Origin: UBA1450 sp964452355
Lineage (GTDB): Bacteria > Patescibacteriota > Microgenomatia > UBA1406 > GWC2-37-13
Assembly: GCA_964452355.1 (NCBI GenBank)
Contig: CAYVKV010000012.1
Location: forward strand, 1 to 29,066
DNA: 29,066 nucleotides
Direction of reading: 5' to 3'
The notes below the pieces were generated by a model. It was given only the letters and a program-made list of their open reading frames with translations. It did not search any database and was not told the origin of the DNA. The position numbers and the translations under genes are program-made. This document shows positions 6,540-15,125 of the stretch, in pieces; within the stretch, counting starts at the first letter, position 1; each line of letters starts with the position of its first letter.

Positions 6540-7730
6540 TTATTTTTTCAAAGCTTCAATTCCGGGCAGCGTTCCTTTTTCAATAAATTCAAGCATGGCC
6601 CCTCCACCGGTTGAAATATGGGTTAGTTTATCAAGATATTCTTTCTTTGAAATAGCAGCAAGCGTATCTCCACCGCCCACAATAGAGACAGCGTCATCAT
6701 TATTTGTGATCGCATAGTACATGAAATCAGTTCCCTGTCGATAATGAATATTTTCAAAATATCCGACTGGACCATTCCAGACAATCGTTTTTGCCTTGGC
6801 AATGATTGATCCAATTCGAGCCGTTGTTTCCGGTCCGATATCAAGGATTTGTTTATCTTTTGGTACTTCAGTTACCTTACAAACCATGCCACCGTATTCA
6901 AGTTGTTGTGAGTCTCCGACAACACAATCTGATGGGAGGATGACTGTAGTGTTATTTTGTGCTGCTTTAAACAATAATTTTTGCGCAAGCTCGACCTTGT
7001 CTTTTTCAAACAAGCTTGCTCCGACGTCTATTCCCTGCGCATACAAAAATGTGTTTGCCAACGCACCGCCAATTATCAGATTATCTGCAAGTTCCATCAT
7101 TCGATCCAATACTTTTATTTTTGTTTCGATTTTTGCACCACCAATTGCAGCAACGAATGGTTTTTCCGGTTTCTGTAATACCTTTGAAAGCATCTCCATT
7201 TCTTTTTTCAAAAGAAGTCCGCCATATGAAGGAAGAATAAGAGCGACACCCACTACCGATGCATCAGCTCGATGTGACACACCAAATGCATCGTTTACAA
7301 ATATATCCGCATGAGATGCCATTTTCTTTGCAAATTCTGGATCGTTCTTTTTTTCACCTGGATAAAATCGAGTATTTTCATATACGAAAATATCATCAGC
7401 TTTTTGATTTTTGAATGTTGACTCAGGTTCGGTCAGAAAATCATCAATAAGTATGATATTGTAATCGGGTAGGTATTCTTTGAGTTGATTGCAAACAATC
7501 TGGAGTGAAAATTTAGCCACTCTTTCACCTTTGGGTCTTCCCAGATGAGATGCGAGTATCAACTTGTTATTACGTTTCAGTAAATAATTTATTGTCGGAA
7601 TGACCTGCCGAATTCGTGCGTCATCGGCGATTGTGAGATAGTTTGGGTTCATGCTTACGTTGAAATCAGCACGAAGCAGAATAGTTTTTCCTTCGATCTC
7701 AACGTCATCGATGAATTTGATATCAGACAT
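6540..7730 (-). CDS. pgk: Phosphoglycerate kinase
   Basis: A 396-residue full-length PGK that interconverts 1,3-bisphosphoglycerate plus ADP with 3-phosphoglycerate plus ATP in the cytoplasm. Signatures are ILLRADFNVSMN near the N-terminus, SHLGRPKG, ENTRFYPGEKKNDPEFAKKMA, FVNDAFGVSHRADAS, the GGAKIETKI nucleotide-site region, WNGPVGYFE and SIVGGGDT, with the C-terminal THISTGGGAMLEFIEKGTLPGIEAL. The start is 3 nt after the stop codon of gap, so the two are translationally close and co-transcribed. No Shine-Dalgarno is visible before the ATG. Confidence 0.97.
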   Translation of the reverse strand: MSDIKFIDDVEIEGKTILLRADFNVSMNPNYLTIADDARIRQVIPTINYLLKRNNKLILASHLGRPKGERVAKFSLQIVCNQLKEYLPDYNIILIDDFLTEPESTFKNQKADDIFVYENTRFYPGEKKNDPEFAKKMASHADIFVNDAFGVSHRADASVVGVALILPSYGGLLLKKEMEMLSKVLQKPEKPFVAAIGGAKIETKIKVLDRMMELADNLIIGGALANTFLYAQGIDVGASLFEKDKVELAQKLLFKAAQNNTTVILPSDCVVGDSQQLEYGGMVCKVTEVPKDKQILDIGPETTARIGSIIAKAKTIVWNGPVGYFENIHYRQGTDFMYYAITNNDDAVSIVGGGDTLAAISKKEYLDKLTHISTGGGAMLEFIEKGTLPGIEALKK

Positions 7731-7733
7731 AGG

Positions 7734-8735
7734 TTAGGCTAATTGCAATTTCTCAACCAGATTCACGACCCGACATGAATATCCCCACTCATTGTCATAC
7801 CATCCATATATTTTTACAAATGTTCCGTCAATTACATCGGTATAGTTTGGGTCAAATATTGATGAATATGACGAACCAATAATGTCTGATGAGACGATAA
7901 TATCTTCTGCATACCCAAGAATTCCTTTCAGAGCGCCTTCTGATTCTTTCTTAAATATACTATTTATTTCTTCCGGTGTTGTTACTTTTTCGACAACTGC
8001 GGTAATATCTACAAATGAACCGGTCGGTACAGGCACCCGTAGCGACATGCCATTCATTTTTCCCTTAAGCTCGGGGATTACAATCCCAACAGCCTTTGCA
8101 GCTCCGGTTGTGGAAGGAATGATATTGAGTGCTGCAGCTCGTCCGCGGTCTGGAGTCTTGGCGCCATCGTCAAGTAAGCTTTGAGTTGCGGTGTATGCGT
8201 GAGCAGTGGTCAAGTATCCGCGTATAACTTTAAAATTATTATGAAGTACGCTGAAAAGTGGAGCAGCGCAGTTGGTGGTACATGAGGCATTTGAAATCAC
8301 CTGCTCATTATGATCAAGCTCATTTACTCCAAGAACGATATGAAATGTCTCATCGTCTTTTGCCGGTGCCGTCAATATAACTTTTTGTACCGTATCTCTC
8401 AAATGTTTTGATAACTCTGACTTGGTATCAAATGAACCGGTTGCATCAATCACCACTTGTACTTCAGCATTACCCCATGGGATTTGAGCTGGATCAGTAC
8501 AGATACTGGTGGTAATCGTTCGACCATTAATTTCAATGCCATCTTCAATGGCTTTTACTTCTTTGTCAAAGGTTCTGTATACCGAGTCATATTTAAGAAG
8601 ATATGCGAGTGTTTTATTGGGAGTTTTCCGTGTGTTAATGTGTACTATTTCAAACAGTGCATTCCCTTCTGCAATGCGAGTTACGGCTCTTCCAATACGG
8701 CCAAATCCATTGAGACCTACTTTGATTTTTGACAT
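7734..8735 (-). CDS. gap: Glyceraldehyde-3-phosphate dehydrogenase, type I
   Basis: A 333-residue phosphorylating GAPDH. The Rossmann motif is KVGLNGFGRIGRAV, the catalytic Cys lies in SNASCTTNCAAP, and the substrate-site sequences TTGAAKAVGIVIPELKGKMNG and WYDNEWGYS are intact. I start at MSKIKVGLNG (8735) because the 27 residues upstream are not part of the family. Coenzyme positions are atypical. The aspartate that selects NAD in usual enzymes (VND) is Thr35, followed by Arg36 (HINTRK). The usual DLPH stretch that blocks NADP reads DDGAKT. Both changes point to NADP(H) use or dual specificity (inference). It sits between fba and pgk, 31 nt after fba. Confidence 0.96.
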   Translation of the reverse strand: MSKIKVGLNGFGRIGRAVTRIAEGNALFEIVHINTRKTPNKTLAYLLKYDSVYRTFDKEVKAIEDGIEINGRTITTSICTDPAQIPWGNAEVQVVIDATGSFDTKSELSKHLRDTVQKVILTAPAKDDETFHIVLGVNELDHNEQVISNASCTTNCAAPLFSVLHNNFKVIRGYLTTAHAYTATQSLLDDGAKTPDRGRAAALNIIPSTTGAAKAVGIVIPELKGKMNGMSLRVPVPTGSFVDITAVVEKVTTPEEINSIFKKESEGALKGILGYAEDIIVSSDIIGSSYSSIFDPNYTDVIDGTFVKIYGWYDNEWGYSCRVVNLVEKLQLA

Positions 8736-8766
8736 GTTTGTAAAAGCAAAATGGTAATGTATCTGA

Positions 8767-9672
8767 TTATTTTCCTTCGTATATTTTAATGGCTTCTTCA
8801 ACAGTTTTATTTTCAACCGTTATTGCATAGGTTGCATTCGTGAATCGAATTGCCTCATCCAGTGGCTTCTGATGAATATTGCGGCCCGTTGCATTGCCGA
8901 TTGTTCCACCGATGTGAATCTGATCATACAATCCTTGCAAAAATGTTTCTGCAGTTGCAGATGAACCACCTGCACACACGACTCCGCTTCTTCCTGCAGC
9001 TTGTGTTGCTTCCTGAAGAAGTAAAGCATCACTTTTACCATCTTGACTTGGAGGATTGACTTTAATAAAATCACTTCCGAGAACGGCTGCGGTAGCGGCA
9101 GCTCCGGCTATGAGATGTGCATCTTTTTCATTCGGAACTGCTTTTCCGCGTGGGTAGCACCAGACCACCGAAAGGAGTCCATACTGATGTGCTTCATAAA
9201 TGGCTTGAGCTGCCTCAGTAAGCATTTGCGGCTCTGAATCTGAGCCAAGATATAATGTGTACCCAATTCCCAGGATTTTTAAACCACTATTTTCTTTAAA
9301 CTCAGCAATTTGTTCAATATCAAACCACGCAGCGCTTAATGGATCTCGTTGGCTGGTACCAACAAGATGACTTTTAGAATTCATTTTTACCAGATACGGT
9401 ACATCTTTGTAATCTGCTCCATATCGTGCAATCAGCCCAAGTTGAGACGCAAACACACCAATCTTTGCTTGGCTTGCGATCTTAAACATATGTTCGGGAT
9501 CATTGTCTTCTTTTGCAATTCCTTTGCCATAAAAATCATCATTCAAATGTTCTATCTTTTGATCTCCGGCAAATAACATAAGGCGTCCGGTATCATGAGT
9601 CATGGTTTTGTAATTTGCTTCATAAGTTGCGCGCATGTCCTCTGGAACGTCAGCCGGAATGTAAATTTTCAT
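8767..9672 (-). CDS. Class I fructose-bisphosphate aldolase, archaeal/DhnA type
   Basis: A 301-residue TIM-barrel aldolase of the FbaB/DhnA (COG1830) type that joins dihydroxyacetone phosphate and glyceraldehyde-3-phosphate to fructose-1,6-bisphosphate. Diagnostic segments are MLFAGDQKIEHLN near the N-terminus, VVWCYPRGKAV, the Schiff-base lysine K204 in GSDFIKVNPP, and the phosphate-binding glycines VVCAGGSSA and IGNATGRNI. It is first in the minus-strand cluster fba-gap-pgk-glpX, which suits flux toward fructose-6-phosphate. A promoter with perfect TTGACA and TATGAT (16-nt spacer) gives a leader of about 38 nt, so unlike many neighbours this operon is not leaderless. Confidence 0.92.
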   Translation of the reverse strand: MKIYIPADVPEDMRATYEANYKTMTHDTGRLMLFAGDQKIEHLNDDFYGKGIAKEDNDPEHMFKIASQAKIGVFASQLGLIARYGADYKDVPYLVKMNSKSHLVGTSQRDPLSAAWFDIEQIAEFKENSGLKILGIGYTLYLGSDSEPQMLTEAAQAIYEAHQYGLLSVVWCYPRGKAVPNEKDAHLIAGAAATAAVLGSDFIKVNPPSQDGKSDALLLQEATQAAGRSGVVCAGGSSATAETFLQGLYDQIHIGGTIGNATGRNIHQKPLDEAIRFTNATYAITVENKTVEEAIKIYEGK

Positions 9673-9716
9673 AATCGAGAATGCAAATTAATAATAGCAG
9701 ACTGTACTCATACACC

Positions 9717-9744
9717 ATCATACAATGTTCTCGAAGATTGTCAA
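9717..9744 (-). promoter_or_regulatory. Promoter of the fba-gap-pgk-glpX cluster
   Basis: TTGACA (9739-9744) and TATGAT (9717-9722) on the minus strand with a 16-nt spacer. The -35 overlaps the -35 of the divergent HIT-gene promoter, so RNA polymerase cannot occupy both at once. The leader to the fba ATG is about 38 nt. Confidence 0.6.
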
Positions 9745-9766
9745 TATAAGTTCATTATAGTATGAT
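9738..9766 (+). promoter_or_regulatory. Promoter of the HIT gene
   Basis: TTGTCA (9738-9743), a 17-nt spacer and TATGAT (9761-9766). The transcription start should fall at about 9773, 3-4 nt before the ATG at 9777. The ATG at 9762 lies inside the -10 box and is therefore not the start. Confidence 0.6.
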
Positions 9767-9776
9767 TACCACATAT

Positions 9777-10163
9777 ATGGAAGATTGTATTTTTTGTAAA
9801 ATTGTAAATCAAGAGTTGCCGAGCTTCAAGATTTACGAAGACGATCAGTATCTTTCATTTTTAGATATATTTCCCCGAGTCAAAGGACATGCACTCGTGA
9901 TCCCGAAGAAACATTATCGATGGGTAAATGATGTGCCGGAGTTTGGAGAGTACTGGGAGGTTGCAAAAAAGGTCGGTACGATGATTCAAAAAAAACAACG
10001 TTCAGCATATATTTCATATGTGACCATTGGCAATGAAGTGCCCCATGCACATATTCATATCATCCCACAAAGCACGGGAAGTCTTGAAGGTTTTCATTTT
10101 GATTCAGTATTCCAAATGGAAAAAAGTGAAATAGAAAAACTTGCAAGAGAATTACAAGAATAA
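9777..10163 (+). CDS. HIT family nucleotide-binding hydrolase
   Basis: A 128-residue histidine-triad protein. It begins EDCIFCKIVNQELPSFKIYEDD, with the paired cysteines (C4, C7) that bind zinc in Hint-type members, and contains LDIFPRVKGHALVIPKKH and the active-site triad HAHIHIIP (about residues 90-97). Relatives hydrolyse phosphoramidate or phosphoanhydride bonds of nucleotides such as AMP-lysine. The exact substrate is unknown. I start at MEDC because the promoter -10 overlaps the upstream ATG. It is followed 21 nt later by the alkyltransferase gene, probably in one transcript. Confidence 0.9.
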   Translation: MEDCIFCKIVNQELPSFKIYEDDQYLSFLDIFPRVKGHALVIPKKHYRWVNDVPEFGEYWEVAKKVGTMIQKKQRSAYISYVTIGNEVPHAHIHIIPQSTGSLEGFHFDSVFQMEKSEIEKLARELQE

Positions 10164-10184
10164 TCATTTTATTAAAACGTTGTG

Positions 10185-10484
10185 ATGAGAATAAAAGATA
10201 AAGTATACGAAACAATAAAGAGGGTGCCTGCTGGAAAAGTAACAACGTATGGTGATATTGGACACAAGATTGGAACGAAAGCATATCGTGCAATCGGACA
10301 AGTGCTTCATCACAATCCACGTTGGCCAGAAATACCGTGTCACCGAGTTGTTATGAAAGATGGTAGCCTTGCGCCAAACTACGGACAGGGGGGTCCATCT
10401 GTTCAGAGAAAACGACTTGAAAAAGAAGGAGTAAACTTTATTGGTGAAAAAGTGGATATCACCTCCCACAAAGCTGATTTGTAA
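10185..10484 (+). CDS. MGMT-type O6-alkylguanine-DNA alkyltransferase domain protein
   Basis: 99 residues consisting only of the C-terminal DNA-binding and catalytic domain of O6-alkylguanine transferases. Visible are PAGKVTTYGDIG (the Tyr that flips the phosphate), RAIGQVLHHNP (the arginine finger) and the active-site PCHRVV with C52, so it is a true alkyl acceptor candidate and not an ATL protein, where the Cys is Trp. The usual loop is NYGQGGPSVQRKRLEKEG. The ATG at 10185 directly follows an in-frame GTG; I prefer the ATG. It lies downstream of the HIT gene and may share its transcript. With the AlkA-type gene it forms the alkylation-repair capacity of this region. Confidence 0.88.
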   Translation: MRIKDKVYETIKRVPAGKVTTYGDIGHKIGTKAYRAIGQVLHHNPRWPEIPCHRVVMKDGSLAPNYGQGGPSVQRKRLEKEGVNFIGEKVDITSHKADL

Positions 10485-10495
10485 ATGAGTGCGCC

Positions 10496-11437
10496 ATGGC
10501 GCATAATGAACGAGTCAATATGATCGATATATACTACCGTAATCTCAGAGACAAGAAAATCCAGAAGCTTGAAAAATATCGAGTTGGATCATGGATTCAT
10601 GTCGAGGAGCCAACCGAAGAAGATCTCCAAACGCTGACCGATTCATACGGTTTGGATATAAGTTTGCTTCATGACGCCATTGACCAATACGAAGTGCCGC
10701 GTATGGAAGAAGAAGATGGAATTATCTATATTTTTAGCAGATTTCCCTTCAGTAGTAATAATCAAATCACTACCTCTCCGATTCTTTTTATTGTCGCAAA
10801 TGAAAATTTCATCACAATCACAAAAGATACATTTCCTCTCCTTGAGGGGTTTATGAAACGACATGTATTTTATACTACTCAGAAAACCAAGCTATTTTTG
10901 CAGGTGTTTGCGCTCATAAATACATCATTTAACACATACTTGCATACCATTAGTAAGGAAACACGAAGTAGTTCTTATCAGTTGGAAAAAATTAATAATA
11001 AGGATATTGTTCTCTTTGTAGGATATGAGCGAGTTTTGAATGACTTTCATCTTGCGCTTGTTCGAATCAATGCCGTTTTGAATAATCTTCTTTCGCATAA
11101 ATTCATCAGACTATTTGAAGAGGATCGCGACCTCATTGAGGATATTTTTCTAAACAACGATCAGTTAATTCAACTTTCAAAGGAAAACCTACGAAGTATT
11201 GTAAATATAAGAGATGCGTATTCGATTATTATGACCAATAATACCAATCGGATCATTCGTTTTTTTACTTCAATTACCGTCATACTTACGATTCCAACGA
11301 TGATAGCAAGTATATTTGGTATGAATGTTGCACTGCCCTATCAAAATTCACCGGTTGCTTTTATTGGCATCATAATCGGCATTGTGCTCATATCATTGGG
11401 CCTTGTGGTGATGTTTCTAATGAATGATTGGTTATAA
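10496..11437 (+). CDS. CorA-like divalent-cation transporter
   Basis: A 313-residue CorA/MIT-type channel subunit. It has a cytoplasmic alpha/beta domain and long helices (about 10-245), then two C-terminal membrane helices, the first ending in the signature GMN (FGMNVALP), the second IGIIIGIVLISLGLVVMFL, and a short NDWL tail. Family members form pentamers importing Mg2+ or Co2+. The start is uncertain: ATG codons at 10496 and 10520 (MIDIYYRN, which fits the family N-terminus better) are both possible, and the first sits in a 14-bp perfect palindrome. It is 11 nt after the MGMT gene and overlaps the convergent GT2 gene by 6 bp. Confidence 0.88.
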   Translation: MAHNERVNMIDIYYRNLRDKKIQKLEKYRVGSWIHVEEPTEEDLQTLTDSYGLDISLLHDAIDQYEVPRMEEEDGIIYIFSRFPFSSNNQITTSPILFIVANENFITITKDTFPLLEGFMKRHVFYTTQKTKLFLQVFALINTSFNTYLHTISKETRSSSYQLEKINNKDIVLFVGYERVLNDFHLALVRINAVLNNLLSHKFIRLFEEDRDLIEDIFLNNDQLIQLSKENLRSIVNIRDAYSIIMTNNTNRIIRFFTSITVILTIPTMIASIFGMNVALPYQNSPVAFIGIIIGIVLISLGLVVMFLMNDWL

Positions 11438-12130
11438 AAGGTATTTCAGAGTTTCTACTAAGGTCAAAATTCCATATCGAACACTCCGAGAGAGATTGAT
11501 GCTTGAGGCTTCTTTAAAGTATCGAACAGGTACGGGGATATCACCAATTCGAAATCCTTTTTTTGATGCGGCTAAAAACATTTGAGTTGCGAAAACAAAG
11601 TCATCGGAAAATTTTTTATACGAAATTGCTTTCAATACTTTGCTCGAATATGCTTGCATACCTGTGTGCCATTCTCCGAGATTTTGACCCGTTACCATAT
11701 TTTGTATTAACGTTAAAATTCGATTCGAGTAGTACTTATGCATGGGCATTCCTCCTTCAAGTGCTTCTTTTCGAGTTCGAATTCGTGAACCAAGCATAAT
11801 ATCAAAATATCCTTCTTTAATAAAATCGACGAGATGAGGAATAAGATGGGGATCATATTGATAATCAGGGTGAAGAATTACCACGATACTTGCATGGTGA
11901 TCAAGAGCAATTTGATAGCATGATTTTTGATTTGCACCATATCCTTTATTTTTGACATGTTGGAATATTGATATTCCATGTTTCTTTGCGATAGCCACTG
12001 TTTTATCATGTGAACCATCGTCATTGAGAATAATTTCATCTGCGACACCATGAGGAATGGCTTTCAAAGTTTTTATCAGTGTTTTTTCAGCATTGTATGC
12101 AGGAAGCATGATAATAACTTTATGTTTCAT
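11432..12130 (-). CDS. Glycosyltransferase family 2 protein
   Basis: A 232-residue GT-A enzyme. The nucleotide-sugar site is VIIMLPAYNAEKTLIKTL and ILNDDGSHDKT; the metal site is the DxD-like LHPDYQYDP; and GSRIRTRKEALEGGMP with the acceptor loop QNLGEWHTGMQAYS follows. It resembles dolichyl- or polyprenyl-phosphate sugar synthases of the DPM1/ArnC type but lacks C-terminal membrane helices. It probably works at the membrane, supplying lipid-linked sugars for the two neighbouring GT-C-like proteins (inference). TAAAAT lies 6 nt before the ATG, so the mRNA should be leaderless. It is divergent from the 12173 gene over 42 bp. Confidence 0.87.
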   Translation of the reverse strand: MKHKVIIMLPAYNAEKTLIKTLKAIPHGVADEIILNDDGSHDKTVAIAKKHGISIFQHVKNKGYGANQKSCYQIALDHHASIVVILHPDYQYDPHLIPHLVDFIKEGYFDIMLGSRIRTRKEALEGGMPMHKYYSNRILTLIQNMVTGQNLGEWHTGMQAYSSKVLKAISYKKFSDDFVFATQMFLAASKKGFRIGDIPVPVRYFKEASSINLSRSVRYGILTLVETLKYLL

Positions 12131-12136
12131 GTGGCT

Positions 12137-12142
12137 ATTTTA
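12137..12142 (-). promoter_or_regulatory. -10 box of leaderless promoter for the GT2 gene
   Basis: TAAAAT on the minus strand, 6 nt before the ATG at 12130, in a 42-bp divergent spacer shared with the 12173 gene. Confidence 0.45.
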
Positions 12143-12160
12143 TCACGGGGTCTAAAAGTA

Positions 12161-12166
12161 TAGAAT
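12161..12166 (+). promoter_or_regulatory. -10 box of leaderless promoter for the 12173 gene
   Basis: TAGAAT, 6 nt before the ATG at 12173. Its -35 region overlaps the -10 region of the divergent GT2 promoter. Confidence 0.45.
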
Positions 12167-12172
12167 AAGAGA

Positions 12173-13705
12173 ATGGGAACATTGAAAATGAAATTGGTTG
12201 TGGGACTGTTATTTACCCTTATTACTGGAGTGGTCTTATATGTCAATTATTATCCTCACTATAACGGACTGATCAATACGCCAGAAAACTATTCATATTC
12301 TGGTCAAGCTTCATGGTTTGATCCCTGGGATATAAACAACTATTTCGCAACGATCAAATTGGCGCAAAAAGATCAAAATATACTTTTATCAAACATTAAT
12401 ACGACTGAAAAAGTTAAATCCGTTTTTATCTATCCAATCTACACATTTTCCGCCATCCTATTTCCGAATATAAATAATATTCTGCTTTACCATACACTTG
12501 CCATAAGCTGTGGAACTCTTTTGGCTATAGGAATATTTACATTAACAAATATACTGATAAAAAAACCATTTTATTCTTTGTATGCGCTTCTTATCATCTC
12601 GCTTGGCGGAGGATTTGGTTTTCTCTTTTCGGCCCCTGAAATGTCAACTGACCTCTATATACCCGGCGTTACATTTTTGAGTAATTTTCAAAAGCCGCAT
12701 GAAGCAATTGCAGCATTACTTTACATTTCGTCTCTCGTCTTTTTTTTTCAGTCTATAGAAAAACAGCAAATACGCTTCTTGTTGATATCAATTGCATCAT
12801 TCATATTACTTATCCCCATTTATCCATATCGGTTGATGAGCTTCTTATTGATTGCTTCACTATTTGTAATTATTTCCTTTTTGAGAGTCCAAAAAAATTA
12901 CCCATTTATTTATTTGGGAATTTTTTCAGCTTTTGTTATTCCTCCCACCATTTATTATACGTTTCATTTTCTTGATTCTGGTTTTTCTGTTCTCACGAAT
13001 TATCAACCATATCACATTTCATTATTATCGCTTTTTCTCGGCTACGGATTATTTATTATATTTTTTGTTTACCAATTGTTTCTGATAAAAAACAAAACTT
13101 CACTTATGTGGTTTTTGAATATTTGGATTATTGTGTCTATGAGTTTGTCGTTTCTACCCTTTGGATTGAGTCGATTATTTTTGAGTGGATTGTTGTTTCC
13201 GATGGCTCTTTTACTTGTGCTACATCTTAAAAATCTTTCAAAACATTCGCAGTTGTTTACAATCTTCGTAATGATAATAGTACTTATGATGGTACTTCCG
13301 ACCGCGTTCTACACGTTTTATAAGCGGACATCGGAAGCAGGTAATAGTCGTAATATTTGGTTTTATATTCCTCAATCCTATGAGGAATGCTTTGACTTTC
13401 TTGAAGGAAGTGATCAAAATGGTGTTTTGGCCCTTCCTCCGCTCTCAAGTTACATTCCAGCGCGTACCGGAAAGCAGGTGTATTTTGGAATTAAAGATCA
13501 ATCTCCTGGTTATGATACAAAGCTTGCAAAAGCTGAGTTGTTTTACTCGGGAACATTATCTGAAGCAGATGCTCAGGCATTTTTACAAGAAAATAATATC
13601 AATCTTGTCGTCGTATCTTTGCAGGAAGAGCAATTTGATGCACGCTTATACACTTTTTTGACCGTTGTGTATAAAAATAAAGACATTGAAATTCTTAGTA
13701 GGTAA
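12173..13705 (+). CDS. Polytopic GT-C-like membrane protein
   Basis: A 510-residue protein with a membrane helix at the N-terminus, an extracytoplasmic loop (about 30-75, including WFDPWDINNYFATIKLAQ), about nine further helices up to residue 385, and a soluble C-terminal domain of about 125 residues (SYEECFDFLEGSDQNGVLALPPL to the end). A long first outer loop with acidic residues (DPWD) is the architecture of lipid-sugar-dependent GT-C glycosyltransferases, but I see no family-specific motif. It is convergent with another GT-C-like gene (11-bp overlap) and near a GT2 gene, which together suggest surface glycan assembly. Confidence 0.6.
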   Translation: MGTLKMKLVVGLLFTLITGVVLYVNYYPHYNGLINTPENYSYSGQASWFDPWDINNYFATIKLAQKDQNILLSNINTTEKVKSVFIYPIYTFSAILFPNINNILLYHTLAISCGTLLAIGIFTLTNILIKKPFYSLYALLIISLGGGFGFLFSAPEMSTDLYIPGVTFLSNFQKPHEAIAALLYISSLVFFFQSIEKQQIRFLLISIASFILLIPIYPYRLMSFLLIASLFVIISFLRVQKNYPFIYLGIFSAFVIPPTIYYTFHFLDSGFSVLTNYQPYHISLLSLFLGYGLFIIFFVYQLFLIKNKTSLMWFLNIWIIVSMSLSFLPFGLSRLFLSGLLFPMALLLVLHLKNLSKHSQLFTIFVMIIVLMMVLPTAFYTFYKRTSEAGNSRNIWFYIPQSYEECFDFLEGSDQNGVLALPPLSSYIPARTGKQVYFGIKDQSPGYDTKLAKAELFYSGTLSEADAQAFLQENNINLVVVSLQEEQFDARLYTFLTVVYKNKDIEILSR

Positions 13706-15119
13706 GGAGATTTTTATAAATCGCATGTGACGTGTCTTCATATACTTTTTTCCATCCATGTTCTTGAGCACTCTCATCAAGAAGGAGATCTAAGAACGTG
13801 CCCTGAGCAAGGATGAGATAATCGGTTTTGTATTTTCGAAGCTTTTCATTCCATCCTGGTTGTGTTTGAAGAATCTTGAGAAAGACATTGTATGGACTTT
13901 CTCCATTTTCATCAGACCACGCTGGCATGCGACCATCTGAAAAGACTTTGATATCAGGTCGTTGCCATATCAAAAATCCTCCCCATTCATATGCCGCGTA
14001 TACATTTCCTGAGAACGTTGGGTAGTTTTTGATTGCGGTACACGGATAATTGGTTGCACCTTTGGTGCAGTAGAGATTCCAGTCAGAATGAAAGGTAATT
14101 GTTTTTTGGATATTGATAAACATGACTGAAACTAAGATTGCTCCAACAAAGGGAAGTATGAGTGGATACATATTTTTAATATTTTTTTTCGGTATCATCT
14201 GGAGGAAGAACATCGCTGCAAACGTGAGAAAAAGTGGGGTATTTCTGCGAGCCATAAGTGAAGTAATGCCAAAAAAGAGAAGAAGTGCCATTTCAAAAAT
14301 TGAGAGTTTTTTCTGGATCACTTTAATGATGGGAATGAACACGAGACTTATCAGAATGATAAGAATATAGAGTGGGGGAGGGGCGACCCATTCGGCAATC
14401 ATAGTGTTTAGGGGTGTTGTGAAGTGATTATAAAGTTCAAAATATACTTTGTATCCAAAGGGATTGAGGAGTGTTGCGATGAAAGAGAAAAATCCGACCG
14501 TGGTTACGGTGAGCACTGTTCTCATTGTTACTTTTCCCGAAATTCTTTGGATCAAAACGTTCAACCAATATGCTCCAAAAATCACGAGCCCCGTAAAAAA
14601 TCCAATATGAGTGTTGACCCAAAACAACATAATTATCGGATAGAGATACAGAGTTTGGAATTGAAAAGAATTAATCCTTATGGTTTTTGTATTTTGAAGA
14701 ATCCAATAACCAAAGAAAATGAGAAAAAAGGTGACAATCTGTGGCCGAAGTCCAAAACCAAGAGTACCTCCCGTCAAAAATAGCACTACGGAAAAGAGTC
14801 CTGCAGCAAATAGTATGTTTTGTTTTGAGAGCTTATAAAAAAGGTAAAAAGCTCCCGTCATGATCAGTGCGTGCATAATGCTAAGTCCGAGAAATCCTGA
14901 AAAGTCGTACACAGCAGCAATCATCCCATCATAAATAAAGCTTGAATAATATGCCTGATAGTCCGCAAGAAAATAAGTAAAGGTATTTGAAAGACAGGGA
15001 TTCCCCTTTAGAAGTTCATATCCACACCGATAATGCCAGCCAAAATCAGGGTCTTTGACGGGTATGAAATTTAAGAAGAAGATATATATAAAAACAAGAA
15101 GATTGAAAAACTTCGACAT
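13695..15119 (-). CDS. Polytopic GT-C-like membrane protein (DPDFGWH loop)
   Basis: A 474-residue protein with about ten membrane helices. The first outer loop begins VKDPDFGWHYRCGYELLKG, an acidic-plus-His motif of the kind found at the catalytic site of GT-C and PMT-like enzymes. The C-terminal soluble part contains YEWGGFLIWQRPDIKVFSDGRMPAWS, a stretch common to a widespread group of uncharacterised membrane proteins with this topology. It is probably a membrane glycosyltransferase or related envelope enzyme; the substrate is unknown. TATACT lies 6 nt before the ATG. It overlaps the convergent 12173 gene by 11 bp. Confidence 0.65.
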   Translation of the reverse strand: MSKFFNLLVFIYIFFLNFIPVKDPDFGWHYRCGYELLKGNPCLSNTFTYFLADYQAYYSSFIYDGMIAAVYDFSGFLGLSIMHALIMTGAFYLFYKLSKQNILFAAGLFSVVLFLTGGTLGFGLRPQIVTFFLIFFGYWILQNTKTIRINSFQFQTLYLYPIIMLFWVNTHIGFFTGLVIFGAYWLNVLIQRISGKVTMRTVLTVTTVGFFSFIATLLNPFGYKVYFELYNHFTTPLNTMIAEWVAPPPLYILIILISLVFIPIIKVIQKKLSIFEMALLLFFGITSLMARRNTPLFLTFAAMFFLQMIPKKNIKNMYPLILPFVGAILVSVMFINIQKTITFHSDWNLYCTKGATNYPCTAIKNYPTFSGNVYAAYEWGGFLIWQRPDIKVFSDGRMPAWSDENGESPYNVFLKILQTQPGWNEKLRKYKTDYLILAQGTFLDLLLDESAQEHGWKKVYEDTSHAIYKNLLTY

Positions 15120-15125
15120 ATGATT

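Noticed and set aside
8736..8816. 27-residue extension before gap
   Set aside because: GAPDH normally begins at the KVGLNGFGRIG strand, and the extension overlaps the end of fba.
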